From the NCBI RefSeq assembly GCF_004405125.1, contig NZ_SORX01000010.1, positions 1 to 64,000 of the forward strand: a stretch of 64,000 nucleotides of DNA. Reading direction: 5' to 3'. Source of the stretch: Jeotgalibacillus salarius (GTDB lineage: Bacteria > Bacillota > Bacilli > Bacillales > Jeotgalibacillaceae). Below the pieces are notes generated by a model. That model worked only from the letters and a program-made list of their open reading frames with translations. It was not told the origin of the DNA and ran no database searches. The position numbers were made by a program, and so were the translations under genes. Position 1 is the stretch's first letter; every line of letters begins with the position of its first letter. This document shows, piece after piece, positions 8,450 to 17,832 of the stretch.

Positions 8450-9493
8450 TTGAAAGATATTAAGACGGAACAGATCTTCTCTTATTTGAGGTGGATATTT
8501 TTAGTTGGTGTGATTGTGACTTACTGGGTTCCTTTTTTAAATGAAAGAATAGGGTACGAGGGGGAATCTTTTTACTGGCTCGTCTCTTTATTTTTCCTGT
8601 TTACGGTGATTGCACAATGGCAGCTTCAGGTGAATGAAAAGAAACAGGCTTTTTTTCCGCTGCTTTTCAGAAGCGGTGTATGGATTGACTATGGTGCCTA
8701 CGTCTGGCTGATTGCCATTACTGGAGGCATTCAAAGTGATTTTCTGCCAATCATGTATGTGATTCTGATGCATGCAATGGTCCACTGGAAAGAACGTGGA
8801 GCGATTTGGATGACATCAGCTTTGATTATTGGATTATGGTCATCGCCTTACTATTCAACAGGTTACACAGCAGAAGCGCTTGTGACCGGGGCCGTTCAGA
8901 CGTTTGTTCTTGTTGTGATGAGTACTTTCAGTGCTGTTCTTGTGCTGAGAGAGCGCAGATATTTTACTCAGGCAGCATCACTGGGAAATGAATTGAAATT
9001 GGATGATCTGACAGGTCTTTATAATGTACGCTATTTCAAAGAAGAAATGAAAATGATTTACCAGCAGAATAAACCGTTTCACTTGCTGATTGGTGACATC
9101 GATTTCTTTAAAGTGGCAAATGATCGGTATGGCCACCTTTTTGGAGATCAGGTGCTGGCTTGGATCGGTCCGGTTTTGAAAAGAGTGGCACATGAACATA
9201 ACGGCACCGCATTTCGGTATGGCGGAGAGGAATTTGTCTTTTTATTTCCCGGGAAAGATTTTTATGTCGAAGACTTTTTGTATGAGTTGAGAAATGAATT
9301 GGAACGGATTGAAGTAAAGCAGGAAGAGTGGCGTTTAAGTCTGAGTTTCGGACATGCCGTAAGTGAAGAAGGCATTAGTGTAGATGACGTCATTGCATTA
9401 GCAGATGCGCGTCTCTATCAGGCAAAAGAAAATGGACGTGCCTGTGCCGTATTAAATAATGATGAGGTTTTACCCTATTTACATGCTTTGTGA
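8450..9493 (+). CDS. Membrane-bound GGDEF diguanylate cyclase
   Basis: 347 residues from the TTG at 8450, which sits 9 nt after GGAGGAGGG; the in-frame GTG at 8405 has no such site. Residues about 1-185 hold six membrane helices (MASE-like sensor region), then a GGDEF domain begins at LKLDDLTGLYNVRYF. The signature loop is YGGEEF and the metal site is IGDIDFFKVANDRYGH, so it should make c-di-GMP from two GTP. No RxxD product-inhibition site is evident to me. It interrupts the otherwise conserved order rsiW-cdaA, which places c-di-GMP synthesis directly before c-di-AMP synthesis. Confidence 0.88.
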   Translation: MKDIKTEQIFSYLRWIFLVGVIVTYWVPFLNERIGYEGESFYWLVSLFFLFTVIAQWQLQVNEKKQAFFPLLFRSGVWIDYGAYVWLIAITGGIQSDFLPIMYVILMHAMVHWKERGAIWMTSALIIGLWSSPYYSTGYTAEALVTGAVQTFVLVVMSTFSAVLVLRERRYFTQAASLGNELKLDDLTGLYNVRYFKEEMKMIYQQNKPFHLLIGDIDFFKVANDRYGHLFGDQVLAWIGPVLKRVAHEHNGTAFRYGGEEFVFLFPGKDFYVEDFLYELRNELERIEVKQEEWRLSLSFGHAVSEEGISVDDVIALADARLYQAKENGRACAVLNNDEVLPYLHAL

Positions 9494-9619
9494 CACACGT
9501 TAAATTCACATTTCAATAGATCAGCATAAGACTTGGACGGTATGGTTGTGTTATAATGAGATGGTTTAAATTTGTTAGATGAAAAGAGATTTTTTAAATA
9601 GATAATTGGAGGAAGTCAC

Positions 9620-10459
9620 ATGCCGTTTGCCGACCAGTTTTCAGATTTGACGGTGTTAGACCTTGCTGTTCATGCAATTGACATACTCCTCGTGTGGTTT
9701 GTTTTATATAAGCTGATCACGGTGATCAGAGGAACAAAAGCTGTACAGCTGTTAAAAGGAATTTTTGTTATTGTTGTGATCCGCGTTTTCAGTGAGTTGC
9801 TTGGTTTTAACACACTGGCGTGGATTATGGAACAGGTCATGCTCTGGGGGGTTCTGGGCATTATGATTATTTTCCAGCCTGAGCTGCGCCGTGCACTCGA
9901 GCAGCTGGGACGTGGGAAATTATTTGCCAGAGGGAATCTTCAGGAAGATGAAGAGCGTAACCGCCTAGTAGAAGCTGTGACAAAATCAGTCAGCTACATG
10001 GCGAAGAGAAGAATTGGTGCCCTGATCTCATTTGAACGCGAAACCGGTATGGGAGACTATATCGAAACGGGTATTCCAATGGATTCGAATCTTACTTCAG
10101 AGCTGTTAATTAATTTATTCATTCCTAATACACCGCTGCATGATGGAGCGGTGATTATTCAGAAGAATCGTATTGCGGCGGCTGCGTGTTATCTGCCGCT
10201 TTCAGAAAGTCCATTTATCTCAAAAGAACTTGGTACACGTCACCGGGCAGCGCTTGGTGTCAGTGAAGTAACCGACAGTATTACAGTCGTGGTTTCAGAA
10301 GAGACAGGTGCGATTTCCGTTACAGCTAACGGTGAGCTTCAACGTGATCTTGAACTGGAAGAGTTCAGCAAGATCATACGCCGTGAATGGTTTGGCGAGA
10401 AGGAAACAGCAGACTCTTCAGCACGATGGAACTGGAGGGGGAAAAAGAATAATGGATAA
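9620..10459 (+). CDS. cdaA: Diadenylate cyclase CdaA
   Basis: 279 residues. Makes c-di-AMP from two ATP. Three N-terminal membrane helices (about residues 12-31, 43-62, 70-86) are followed by a DisA_N domain. The catalytic motifs are D175-G-A and R207-H-R. The C-terminal tail is short and charged. Start ATG after GGAGGAAG. Its last codons overlap the start of cdaR by 8 nt, so the two are coupled. This is the housekeeping c-di-AMP synthase of Firmicutes, previously called YbbP/DacA. Confidence 0.95.
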   Translation: MPFADQFSDLTVLDLAVHAIDILLVWFVLYKLITVIRGTKAVQLLKGIFVIVVIRVFSELLGFNTLAWIMEQVMLWGVLGIMIIFQPELRRALEQLGRGKLFARGNLQEDEERNRLVEAVTKSVSYMAKRRIGALISFERETGMGDYIETGIPMDSNLTSELLINLFIPNTPLHDGAVIIQKNRIAAAACYLPLSESPFISKELGTRHRAALGVSEVTDSITVVVSEETGAISVTANGELQRDLELEEFSKIIRREWFGEKETADSSARWNWRGKKNNG

Positions 10460-11807
10460 ATTCCTTGAAAGCCGCTGGTTCCTGAGAGGTTTTGCCTTAC
10501 TGGTGGCTGTGCTCATGTTTATCACAGTGAATACTGAAGAAGAAGGAACGAATACTTCTGCAAATTCCCAGAATGATGTGGAAGTGATCGAAAGCGTTCC
10601 GGTCGATACAATTTATAACGAAGAGGATCTTGTTGTGACCGGTGTACCGAGTACAGTTGACGTTACGATTCAAGGTCCCACTCAGTTTGTAACCAGAACG
10701 AATGCGGTAAGGGATTTCCGTGTATTCTTAAACCTTGCAGATCAAGAACTTGGTACGCATGAAGTCGAACTGCAGTCTGAAGGTTTCTCATCGCAGCTGA
10801 CTGTGACGATTTCTCCGGCAGTTGCAACGGTTACGATTGATGAGCGTGTCACAGAGGAATTCGCTGTAGACGCAGAATTCAACCAGTCGATTATTCCTGA
10901 GGGCTTTGAGCTTGAGGGTATTGAAGCCGATCCTCAAACGGTGCAGGTGACAGGAGCAAGAAATGTCATCGAGTCAATCCGTTATGTGCGGGCAACAGTG
11001 GATATAGAAGGTCAGGTTGAAGATGAACAGACGATTGAGTCTACTGTTCAGGTGTTAAATGCGAGCCTCGATAAGCTGCCGGTTACAGTGGAACCGCAGA
11101 CAGTCGATCTGAATGTCAGTGTGACCCAGCCAAGCAAAGAAGTAACGCTTGTTCCTGCGCCAACCGGAACGCCTGAAGAAGGCCTTGAACTGGAGTCCAT
11201 TACACTTGCAGAAGAGACTGTAACCATCTATGGGCCAGCAGACACGATTGACAACATCAGTGAAATTGAAGTACCATTTGATCTTTCGGGCGTCACAAGT
11301 GACGGTTCACGGATAGACGTACCAATTCCGGTGCCGGATGGTGTGACAAGCTTATCCAGTGAAACAGTAGCAGGAGTGGTCTCGTTTACTGAATCTGCTG
11401 AATCCGCAGAAGAGACAGATGAAGAAGAAGCGGGTGCTGCAGCTGACCCTGTGACAGAAGACGAAGAGCAGCCTGCTGAAGAAGATACTGCTTCTGATAA
11501 TGAAAATAACGAGAATAATGATTCGACTGAAGAGCTGACATTGTCGGCTCTTCCTGTTGAAATGAGAAATACAGGCGATGAACTGCAGGCAACGTATTTA
11601 AATCCAGCCAGTGGGGAGCTTAACTTACGCGTGACCGGAGAACCGGAAGCGCTGGAAGAGTTGTCAGAAGACAACGTAGCTTTGTATATAGATGCTGACG
11701 GGTTAGAAGAAGGCGAACATGAGATGGAAGTCCAGATTGAAGGACCTTCCAATGTGACATATATTTTATCGCAGGCCAGTATCACATTTTCACTGGCGTC
11801 TGCATAA
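10452..11807 (+). CDS. cdaR: CdaA regulator CdaR (YbbR domains)
   Basis: 451 residues from the ATG at 10452, 10 nt after GGAGGGGG; longer readings back to 10308 merely run through cdaA. A single N-terminal membrane helix (about residues 10-24) anchors the protein. Outside there are about three YbbR repeats (to about residue 310), then a low-complexity acidic linker (about 315-365, rich in E, D and N), then a fourth YbbR-like repeat. CdaR binds CdaA and tunes c-di-AMP output. The acidic linker looks longer than in the Bacillus subtilis protein (from memory). Confidence 0.92.
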   Translation: MDKFLESRWFLRGFALLVAVLMFITVNTEEEGTNTSANSQNDVEVIESVPVDTIYNEEDLVVTGVPSTVDVTIQGPTQFVTRTNAVRDFRVFLNLADQELGTHEVELQSEGFSSQLTVTISPAVATVTIDERVTEEFAVDAEFNQSIIPEGFELEGIEADPQTVQVTGARNVIESIRYVRATVDIEGQVEDEQTIESTVQVLNASLDKLPVTVEPQTVDLNVSVTQPSKEVTLVPAPTGTPEEGLELESITLAEETVTIYGPADTIDNISEIEVPFDLSGVTSDGSRIDVPIPVPDGVTSLSSETVAGVVSFTESAESAEETDEEEAGAAADPVTEDEEQPAEEDTASDNENNENNDSTEELTLSALPVEMRNTGDELQATYLNPASGELNLRVTGEPEALEELSEDNVALYIDADGLEEGEHEMEVQIEGPSNVTYILSQASITFSLASA

Positions 11808-11847
11808 GCCCTTGCGAGGGTGTTTAGAAGAAGGAGCGATGTTTATC

Positions 11848-13197
11848 ATGGGTAAATATTTTGGAACAGACGGAGTCCGCGGAGTAGCAAATGCTGAGCT
11901 TACGCCGGAAATGGCATTTAAGCTTGGACGCTTTGGAGGATACGTGCTGACAAAAGAAACAACACGCCCGAAAGTGATAATTGGACGTGATACAAGAATC
12001 TCAGGACACATGCTTGAAGGTGCGCTTGTAGCCGGCCTTTTATCAATAGGTGCAGAAGTGATGCGTCTTGGTGTCATTTCAACACCTGGCGTAGCATTCC
12101 TGACAAAAGCAATGGGTGCGCAGGCTGGTGTAATGATTTCAGCTTCACACAACCCTGTGCCTGATAATGGAATCAAATTCTTTGGCCCTGACGGCTTTAA
12201 GCTGACAGATGCCCAGGAAGATGAAATTGAAGCACTGATTGATGCTGAGACAGACGAAACACCACGCCCGACCGGTGCGGATCTTGGAATCGTGACAGAT
12301 TACTTTGAAGGCGGCCAGAAGTACCTTCAGTATCTGAAGCAGATTGCAGATGAAGACTTCGGCGGTATTCATGTAGCACTCGACTGTGCGCATGGTGCGA
12401 CATCCGCTTTAGCAACACATCTGTTTGCAGACCTGGATGCAGACCTTTCAACAATGGGTGCATCACCAAACGGTCTGAACATTAACGAAGGTGTAGGGTC
12501 TACACATCCTGAAGCACTTGCTGAATTTGTGAAAGAAAAAAATGCAGACGTCGGTCTGTCATTCGATGGTGACGGTGACCGAATTATCGCAGTGGATGAA
12601 AATGGACAGATTGTTGATGGCGACCAGATTATGTTCATCTGTGCGAAGCATTTGAAGAGCGAATCGCGCCTGAAACAAAATACAGTCGTATCAACTGTCA
12701 TGAGTAACCTTGGATTCCACAAAGGGCTTGAAGAAGCAGGGATCCAGAGCATTCAGACAGCAGTCGGCGACCGTTATGTTGTAGAAGAAATGAGAAAAGG
12801 CAGTTACACACTTGGCGGTGAGCAGTCAGGACACATTATCTTCCTTGATTACAACACAACAGGCGACGGTCTATTATCAGGTCTGCAGCTTGTCAATATC
12901 ATGAAAATGACTGGTAAGAAACTGTCTGAGCTTGCAGCTGAAATGGAAATCTTCCCTCAGAAGCTTGTGAATATCCGCGTAAGCGATAAGCACGGCGTGA
13001 CAGATAACCCTGATGTGAAGGCAATTATTGAGCAGGTAGAAAAAGAAATGAACGGTGACGGCCGCATTCTTGTACGTCCATCCGGCACAGAGCCGCTTGT
13101 ACGTGTCATGGCAGAAGCACCGACAAAAGAGCTTTGCGAAGAGTATGTGAACCGCATTGCTGAAGTCGTTGAAGAAGAGATGGGCGTAAAAGCTTAA
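11848..13197 (+). CDS. glmM: Phosphoglucosamine mutase GlmM
   Basis: 449 residues, matching the family. Converts glucosamine-6-phosphate to glucosamine-1-phosphate for UDP-GlcNAc. The phosphorylated serine is S100 in ISASHNP, the metal loop is DGDGDR (239-244), and the C-terminal phosphate-binding loop is [13 protein letters not shown] chose ATG 11848 ([12 protein letters not shown]): the AAGGAG at 11831 is too close to the in-frame ATG at 11839. It is 40 nt after cdaR, in the usual cdaA-cdaR-glmM operon. In Gram-positives GlmM binds CdaA and inhibits it. Confidence 0.96.
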   Translation: MGKYFGTDGVRGVANAELTPEMAFKLGRFGGYVLTKETTRPKVIIGRDTRISGHMLEGALVAGLLSIGAEVMRLGVISTPGVAFLTKAMGAQAGVMISASHNPVPDNGIKFFGPDGFKLTDAQEDEIEALIDAETDETPRPTGADLGIVTDYFEGGQKYLQYLKQIADEDFGGIHVALDCAHGATSALATHLFADLDADLSTMGASPNGLNINEGVGSTHPEALAEFVKEKNADVGLSFDGDGDRIIAVDENGQIVDGDQIMFICAKHLKSESRLKQNTVVSTVMSNLGFHKGLEEAGIQSIQTAVGDRYVVEEMRKGSYTLGGEQSGHIIFLDYNTTGDGLLSGLQLVNIMKMTGKKLSELAAEMEIFPQKLVNIRVSDKHGVTDNPDVKAIIEQVEKEMNGDGRILVRPSGTEPLVRVMAEAPTKELCEEYVNRIAEVVEEEMGVKA

Positions 13198-13203
13198 ATT
13201 TAA

Positions 13204-13234
13204 AAAATCCTCCGCAGCTGCGGGGGATTTTTTT
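13204..13234 (+). terminator. Terminator of the cdaA-cdaR-glmM operon
   Basis: AAATCCTCCGCA and TGCGGGGGATTT form a stem with a very short loop, followed by a T run. Confidence 0.85.
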
Positions 13235-13277
13235 GTGATGTGCGGGGGATGGACAATCGAACTGCGGATTAGGACCG

Positions 13278-13316
13278 GCACACCCGGGGCTCAGCACAAG
13301 AGCGCCGGGTGTGTGC
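13278..13316. repeat. GC-rich inverted repeat
   Basis: GCACACCCGG and CCGGGTGTGTGC are arranged as a hairpin between the glmM and DUF2207 terminators. It has no T run. Function unknown. Confidence 0.5.
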
Positions 13317-13368
13317 ACCATGCGCAGTGAGATCAGGACAACAACTGCTGAGATCACAACCACCACAA

Positions 13369-13418
13369 AACCCCATACACAATAAGAAACCAATCAGTTT
13401 ACTATCGTGTATGGGGTC
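13369..13418 (-). terminator. Terminator of the DUF2207 gene
   Basis: On the minus strand ACCCCATACAC and GTGTATGGGGT form a 10-11-bp stem followed by TTTTG, 12 nt after the stop codon. Confidence 0.65.
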
Positions 13419-13430
13419 ACGGAGTGTTTC

Positions 13431-15140
13431 TTATTCGATTTCCATCATCTCATAAGGATGAACATCCTTCGCAATAAAATATGCAAGCGGCACAGCTTCA
13501 AGCGGATGGTGATCTGGGGTAATATAGGATTTCAGATCAACGCCGTTGACCGCCATTTCAATCGCGCGGATCATCCAGGGATCGATGGCTTCTCTTGTGA
13601 TGGAGAATGTATCGTTTGAAGAAAGCATGAATTTAAACGATAGAATGCTGTCTTCAAGCTGCGATTTTTTATAGTTCACTGACAGTGGTTTGACCAAAAA
13701 GACCAGTATCGCCAGCGCAATTCCATATGTCAGGAATGTGAGGTTCAGACCGATATCTATGAGCATAATACCGGTAATGATATTCAGGGCAATCGCAATC
13801 AGCCACAACCATTTGTTAAGCGTGAACTTAAACGTCAGGGCGAACAGAATAACGGGAACCGTCAATAGGATCACGATCGCGAGCCAATGACTCTGATCAA
13901 TGACATGTGTCGCAATGAGCAGTGCAAACATCAGTAACATCAGTATTCTCAGTAACAGAAGTGGTCTTTTATTTGGTCCGAGTTGTGAATTAAATTCTTT
14001 CTTCGCAAGCTTCTCCCATGTTTTATAGCCCTGGGATGAGAATTCAGTCAGCAGTGACTCATCCACCACTACTTCATCATGGTGTCTGAATAGAGCTTCT
14101 AATAGAAACTTTTCACTTTTCGTAAGTGATACGGTTTGTCCACTTTTACGGAAGGTCAGCTTTTCACCACGCACTCCGGATGTTAATGCACCTTTTTCTT
14201 TTATTGTATAAAGTGCTGCTAACAGACTTTCAGGTTGCTTTGGTGCTTCATTTTGTCCGAAAAGGATTGCGAGCGGTGTGAAGTTCATTACATTTTCCGC
14301 ATGCCCTGAAGAACGTTTACGGATAACGAACATCAGGATAACGGACGTAATGATTGCGATGATCAGGAAAATATTAAACCACATGATTGCATTTTGAATT
14401 GAAGACAGTGTTGCGGATCTCTCATCTGCTTCTGCATAAATGGCTTCCTGTTCCTCGATGGCTTTTTCAATAGACATCGGGGCAGGCACAGGCTCGGCTT
14501 CAGTCATCACATCTGAAGGGAACAGGATACGTACCTCAGAGTTTGTAAATATGGAAGAAGAAGGCGTGTAAAACCGGACACCGGACTCATCCTGCAGAGT
14601 GATATCACCTTTTTTATCAGCAAAGAACACTTTCTGCTGATCTGTTGGAACGGGACCAGGGAAGATCACATCTATGTACAATTCGTTAATATCGTCATCA
14701 TGATGTGACCCGTCACTGAAAAACGGCAGGTAGGCATCTGTGTATTCGTCATACACCCGCACTGCATCCTCAAGTGTGTAGGAATAAAACACCTTAATCG
14801 TTTCGTATTCTCCGTCTACAGTGGTCCATACCGTCTCATCACCGTATTCGTAATCAAGCAGCGCCAAATCACTGCTTTGTATAAATCCTGGTTCATCATT
14901 TGGCCCGGTAATGGCGTAGGCTTCAAAGTCAGCGACCCCGCTATGTCCTTCACGGTAGAGGGTACGGCCGACTTCCTCCTCATATTCAGTAAATGAATAA
15001 TGAAATACTTCGTTAACGGTCACATCACCATTCGGCTGAATCCAGACGCGGACCTTCGCTTCCTGAACGGAGTATGCAGCCGCGTCAGCAGCAATAAAAA
15101 GCCATAGGAAGCCTGCAGTGATCATCAATTTCTTCAACAT
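13431..15140 (-). CDS. DUF2207 membrane protein
   Basis: 569 residues. A signal peptide (about 1-22) is followed by an extracellular domain starting VQEAKVRVWIQPNGDVTVNEVFHYSF, the typical opening of DUF2207 (YciQ-like) proteins. Then come a membrane helix at about 248-270, a cytoplasmic stretch (about 275-385), and a cluster of hydrophobic helices (about 390-470). The extreme C terminus is cytoplasmic. Function of the family is unknown. It is convergent to glmM and divergent from glmS. A sigma-W-type promoter at 15174-15200 suggests it belongs to the envelope stress regulon. AGAAGGTG precedes the ATG. Confidence 0.85.
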   Translation of the reverse strand: MLKKLMITAGFLWLFIAADAAAYSVQEAKVRVWIQPNGDVTVNEVFHYSFTEYEEEVGRTLYREGHSGVADFEAYAITGPNDEPGFIQSSDLALLDYEYGDETVWTTVDGEYETIKVFYSYTLEDAVRVYDEYTDAYLPFFSDGSHHDDDINELYIDVIFPGPVPTDQQKVFFADKKGDITLQDESGVRFYTPSSSIFTNSEVRILFPSDVMTEAEPVPAPMSIEKAIEEQEAIYAEADERSATLSSIQNAIMWFNIFLIIAIITSVILMFVIRKRSSGHAENVMNFTPLAILFGQNEAPKQPESLLAALYTIKEKGALTSGVRGEKLTFRKSGQTVSLTKSEKFLLEALFRHHDEVVVDESLLTEFSSQGYKTWEKLAKKEFNSQLGPNKRPLLLLRILMLLMFALLIATHVIDQSHWLAIVILLTVPVILFALTFKFTLNKWLWLIAIALNIITGIMLIDIGLNLTFLTYGIALAILVFLVKPLSVNYKKSQLEDSILSFKFMLSSNDTFSITREAIDPWMIRAIEMAVNGVDLKSYITPDHHPLEAVPLAYFIAKDVHPYEMMEIE

Positions 15141-15173
15141 ATTTTCACCTTCTTATCTAATGCTATGTAATCA

Positions 15174-15200
15174 TACGAATGATAACAGGAAAAAGTTTCA
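15174..15200 (-). promoter_or_regulatory. Sigma-W-type promoter of the DUF2207 gene
   Basis: On the minus strand TGAAAC, 17 nt, then CGTA, the same boxes and spacer as the sigW autopromoter at 6849. It lies 34 nt upstream of the DUF2207 start. Confidence 0.7.
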
Positions 15201-15298
15201 AAATGAAGATCCTGCGCGAAACTGAAAATCTTTTGTAACCAACGTAACATCAGAACGTGGTATACTAATCCTTGTGCGTCACTTCACAAAAAATTAGA

Positions 15299-15328
15299 TT
15301 GACGTAAAAATCAATTTTGACGTATGAT
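15299..15328 (+). promoter_or_regulatory. Putative glmS promoter
   Basis: TTGACG (15299) and TATGAT (15323) are separated by 18 nt, about 95 nt before the ribozyme cleavage site. A TATACT at 15260 is another -10 candidate but has no good -35. Confidence 0.45.
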
Positions 15329-15423
15329 AAGGTAAGTGTATTTTTCCCAAATTAGGGTATACAGGAAAAGTCGCACTTTTATTCTAATGTAGAAAGAGAG
15401 GGTTGTAAGGTAGACAAATTGCA

Positions 15424-15590
15424 ACAAAAAGCGCCAGGACTGTCCAGCGAAGTGACAGTTGACGAGGAGAAGGAGCATCGAGTGTTCGGCGGATGCCTTC
15501 CGGCTGATGACTGCACAGCCGAAAACCTGTTTTTTGAAATCACTGAGGCGACTCTGTGGACAAAGAGAACAGGACTGCAGCACCCTAAAA
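15424..15590 (+). ncRNA. glmS ribozyme: glmS ribozyme (GlcN6P-activated)
   Basis: The 5' leader contains the conserved cleavage region AAGCGCC, with predicted cleavage before G15431, then GTTGACGAGG, the core block TCGGCGGATGCC, GGCTGATGACTGCACAGCCG, and a 3' domain ending near GCAGCACC. This order is diagnostic for the self-cleaving glmS ribozyme, which uses glucosamine-6-phosphate as cofactor and shuts off GlmS when amino sugar is plentiful. It begins about 357 nt before the glmS start. Confidence 0.93.
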
Positions 15591-15650
15591 AACTAAACTA
15601 GCGATATTGAAGTAAAGAAAGGCAATCTTAGAGATTGTACAGCTGTGATT

Positions 15651-15762
15651 GTAGCGTGAGGCGTTCGCCTGAAGCGGAAATCACCAGCCAACTTTAACAG
15701 AGCAAAAAACTAATAGAGAGATAAAGGGGGCACGTCCGTCCTCTATACGGTCATGCCCTCCT
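15651..15762 (+). repeat. Repeat copy B and hairpin before glmS
   Basis: 15668-15703 repeats the element seen at 8202-8236. Just downstream, 15724-15762 forms a hairpin (AAGGGGGCA and TGCCCTCCTT with inner CCGT/ACGG). It ends 11 nt before the glmS ribosome binding site AGGAGG. It has no T run, so it may protect or shape the processed mRNA rather than terminate it. Confidence 0.5.
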
Positions 15763-15786
15763 TATACTCACAGGAGGAAACTTATT

Positions 15787-17589
15787 ATGTGTGGAATTGT
15801 AGGATATATTGGATCAAACGATACGAAGGAAATTTTGCTTAAAGGTCTTGAAAAACTTGAATACCGCGGTTATGACTCTGCTGGAATCGCAGTGAAAAAT
15901 GACGACGGCGTATCTGTATTCAAAGAAAAAGGACGCATCGCAGACCTTCGTTCAGTTGTGGACTTCAGCGTTAATGCGAACATCGGAATCGGCCATACGC
16001 GCTGGGCAACACACGGCGCACCAAGCCATGTGAACGCTCACCCTCACCAGAGTACAACCAGCCGTTTTACACTTGTACACAACGGTGTCATCGAGAACTA
16101 TGCACAGCTGAAGCGTGAGCACCTTGCAGACGTTGAGCTTGTATCTGAAACGGATACAGAAATCATCGTTCAGCTAATCGAAAAGTTTGTAAAAGAAGGC
16201 CTTGAAACAGAAGCAGCATTTGCTAAAGCACTGACAGAACTGAAAGGTTCATATGCAATCGCGCTGTTAGATAACCAGAACGAAGACACAATCTTTGTTG
16301 CGAAGAACAAGAGCCCGCTATTAGTCGGTCTTGGAGAAGACTTCAACGTTGTTGCATCTGATGCAATGGCTATGCTTCAGGTAACAGATGAGTACGTTGA
16401 ACTGATGGACAAAGAAATGGTCATCGTGACAAAAGAAAGCACAACGATCAAAACGCTTGCTGGCGAAACAGTTGCACGTGATTCTTACAAAGCAGAAATC
16501 GATGCAAGTGACATCGAAAAGGGTACGTACCCTCACTACATGCTAAAAGAAATCGACGAGCAGCCTGCTGTAATGCGTAAAATCGTTCAGGCTTACCAGA
16601 ATGAAGAAGGCGAGCTTTCAATCGCGAAAGATACACTTGATGCAGTAAATGCATCAGACCGCATCTATATCATTGCCTGCGGAACAAGCTATCATGCAGG
16701 ACTTGTAGGGAAAGAGTACCTTGAAAAAACAGCGAAAATCCCGACTGAAGTACACGTTGCAAGTGAATTCGTATACAACACACCATTACTATCTGAAAAG
16801 CCATTATTTATCTTTATTTCTCAAAGTGGTGAAACAGCAGACAGCCGTGCCGTACTTGTACACGTTAAAGAACTTGGACACCCTGCACTAACACTGACAA
16901 ACGTAGCAGGCTCAACACTTTCACGTGAAGCAAACCACACACTTCTGCTACATGCAGGACCAGAGATCGCAGTAGCTTCAACAAAAGCTTACACTGCACA
17001 AATCGCAGTCCTTGCCATCCTTGCTGAAGCAGCTGGAAAAGCAAAAGGCTTCGAAATGAAATTCGACCTGATTCAGGAAATGGGTATTGTAGCAAACGCA
17101 ATCCAGACACTGACAGACGACAAGGAAGCATTCGAGCAAATCGCACGTGACTTCCTAAGCACAACACCGAACGCATTCTTCATCGGACGCTCAATGGATT
17201 ACCATGTCGTTCAGGAAGCAGCGCTTAAGCTGAAAGAAATCTCTTACATCCAGGCTGAAGGCTTCGCAGGCGGCGAGCTGAAGCACGGAACAATCGCACT
17301 TATCGAAGACGGCACACCAGTCGTTGCCCTTGCAACACAGGAAAACGTCAACCTGAGCATCCGCGGAAACGTCAAAGAAGTAGCAGCCCGCGGTGCCAGC
17401 ACATGCACCATCTCAATGAAAGGCCTCGAAGAAGAAGGAGACAGCTACGTGATCCCACACGTACACGAACTGCTTGCACCACTAGTATCAGTAGTGCCTA
17501 CGCAGTTGATTGCTTACTATGCAGCGCTTCATAGAGATTGTGATGTTGATAAGCCACGTAATTTGGCAAAGAGTGTTACTGTAGAATAA
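15787..17589 (+). CDS. glmS: Glucosamine-fructose-6-phosphate aminotransferase GlmS
   Basis: 600 residues, full length. Makes glucosamine-6-phosphate from fructose-6-phosphate and glutamine. The N-terminal class II glutaminase domain starts MCGIVGYIG with Cys2 as nucleophile, and contains HTRWATHG and [10 protein letters not shown]. Two SIS domains follow (about 285-425 and 455-590), with [18 protein letters not shown] and STKAYTAQ. The C terminus [13 protein letters not shown] is the conserved tail. The DNA of this tail (17566-17589) is repeated at 27852, where it marks the other end of the island. Codon choice is strongly biased, as for highly expressed genes. Confidence 0.97.
   Translation: MCGIVGYIGSNDTKEILLKGLEKLEYRGYDSAGIAVKNDDGVSVFKEKGRIADLRSVVDFSVNANIGIGHTRWATHGAPSHVNAHPHQSTTSRFTLVHNGVIENYAQLKREHLADVELVSETDTEIIVQLIEKFVKEGLETEAAFAKALTELKGSYAIALLDNQNEDTIFVAKNKSPLLVGLGEDFNVVASDAMAMLQVTDEYVELMDKEMVIVTKESTTIKTLAGETVARDSYKAEIDASDIEKGTYPHYMLKEIDEQPAVMRKIVQAYQNEEGELSIAKDTLDAVNASDRIYIIACGTSYHAGLVGKEYLEKTAKIPTEVHVASEFVYNTPLLSEKPLFIFISQSGETADSRAVLVHVKELGHPALTLTNVAGSTLSREANHTLLLHAGPEIAVASTKAYTAQIAVLAILAEAAGKAKGFEMKFDLIQEMGIVANAIQTLTDDKEAFEQIARDFLSTTPNAFFIGRSMDYHVVQEAALKLKEISYIQAEGFAGGELKHGTIALIEDGTPVVALATQENVNLSIRGNVKEVAARGASTCTISMKGLEEEGDSYVIPHVHELLAPLVSVVPTQLIAYYAALHRDCDVDKPRNLAKSVTVE
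17566..17589. other. Left att-like repeat (glmS 3' end)
   Basis: 24 nt ending at the glmS stop codon (GCAAAGAGTGTTACTGTAGA then ATAA). The same 24 nt, with one A-to-G change, occur at 27852-27875. The pair bounds the defence island, so this is the candidate left attachment site; the glmS reading frame is kept intact. Confidence 0.75.
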
Positions 17590-17632
17590 ATAGAATTTTT
17601 AGAAAAATTTGTTTGAATATGTAGTACGATGG

Positions 17633-17680
17633 AACCCTTTCCGTTACACTTGTAGTGAGTGTGATGGGGAGGGTTTTTCT
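17633..17680 (+). terminator. Terminator-like hairpin, copy 1
   Basis: AACCCTTTCC and GGGGAGGGTT pair around an inner ACACT/AGTGT stem and are followed by TTTTT. It now ends glmS. A second copy with about 36 of 41 matching bases lies at 21904-21944, inside the island. Confidence 0.75.
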
Positions 17681-17832
17681 AATCTCTAGAAATTATGAAT
17701 TAAGAAACTAAATCAAATCATCAAAAGTGATTAACAAATATAAACATTAAAGTTATAACTTAAAGAAAATAGACACTTTATTACACAATCCAAATAAAAT
17801 TTAGAATCTAATTGAAACGGAGGGTATTAGAT

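Noticed and set aside
10308-10451. Longer N terminus for CdaR
   Set aside because: This part overlaps cdaA in another frame; ATG 10452 has a strong ribosome binding site and gives the normal membrane-anchor start.
15311-15601. Two open frames over the glmS leader
   Set aside because: They run through the ribozyme, whose conserved bases explain the sequence; no ribosome binding sites.
15724-15762. Terminator between ribozyme and glmS
   Set aside because: The stem is good but there is no T run; termination here would silence an essential gene, so I list it only as a hairpin.
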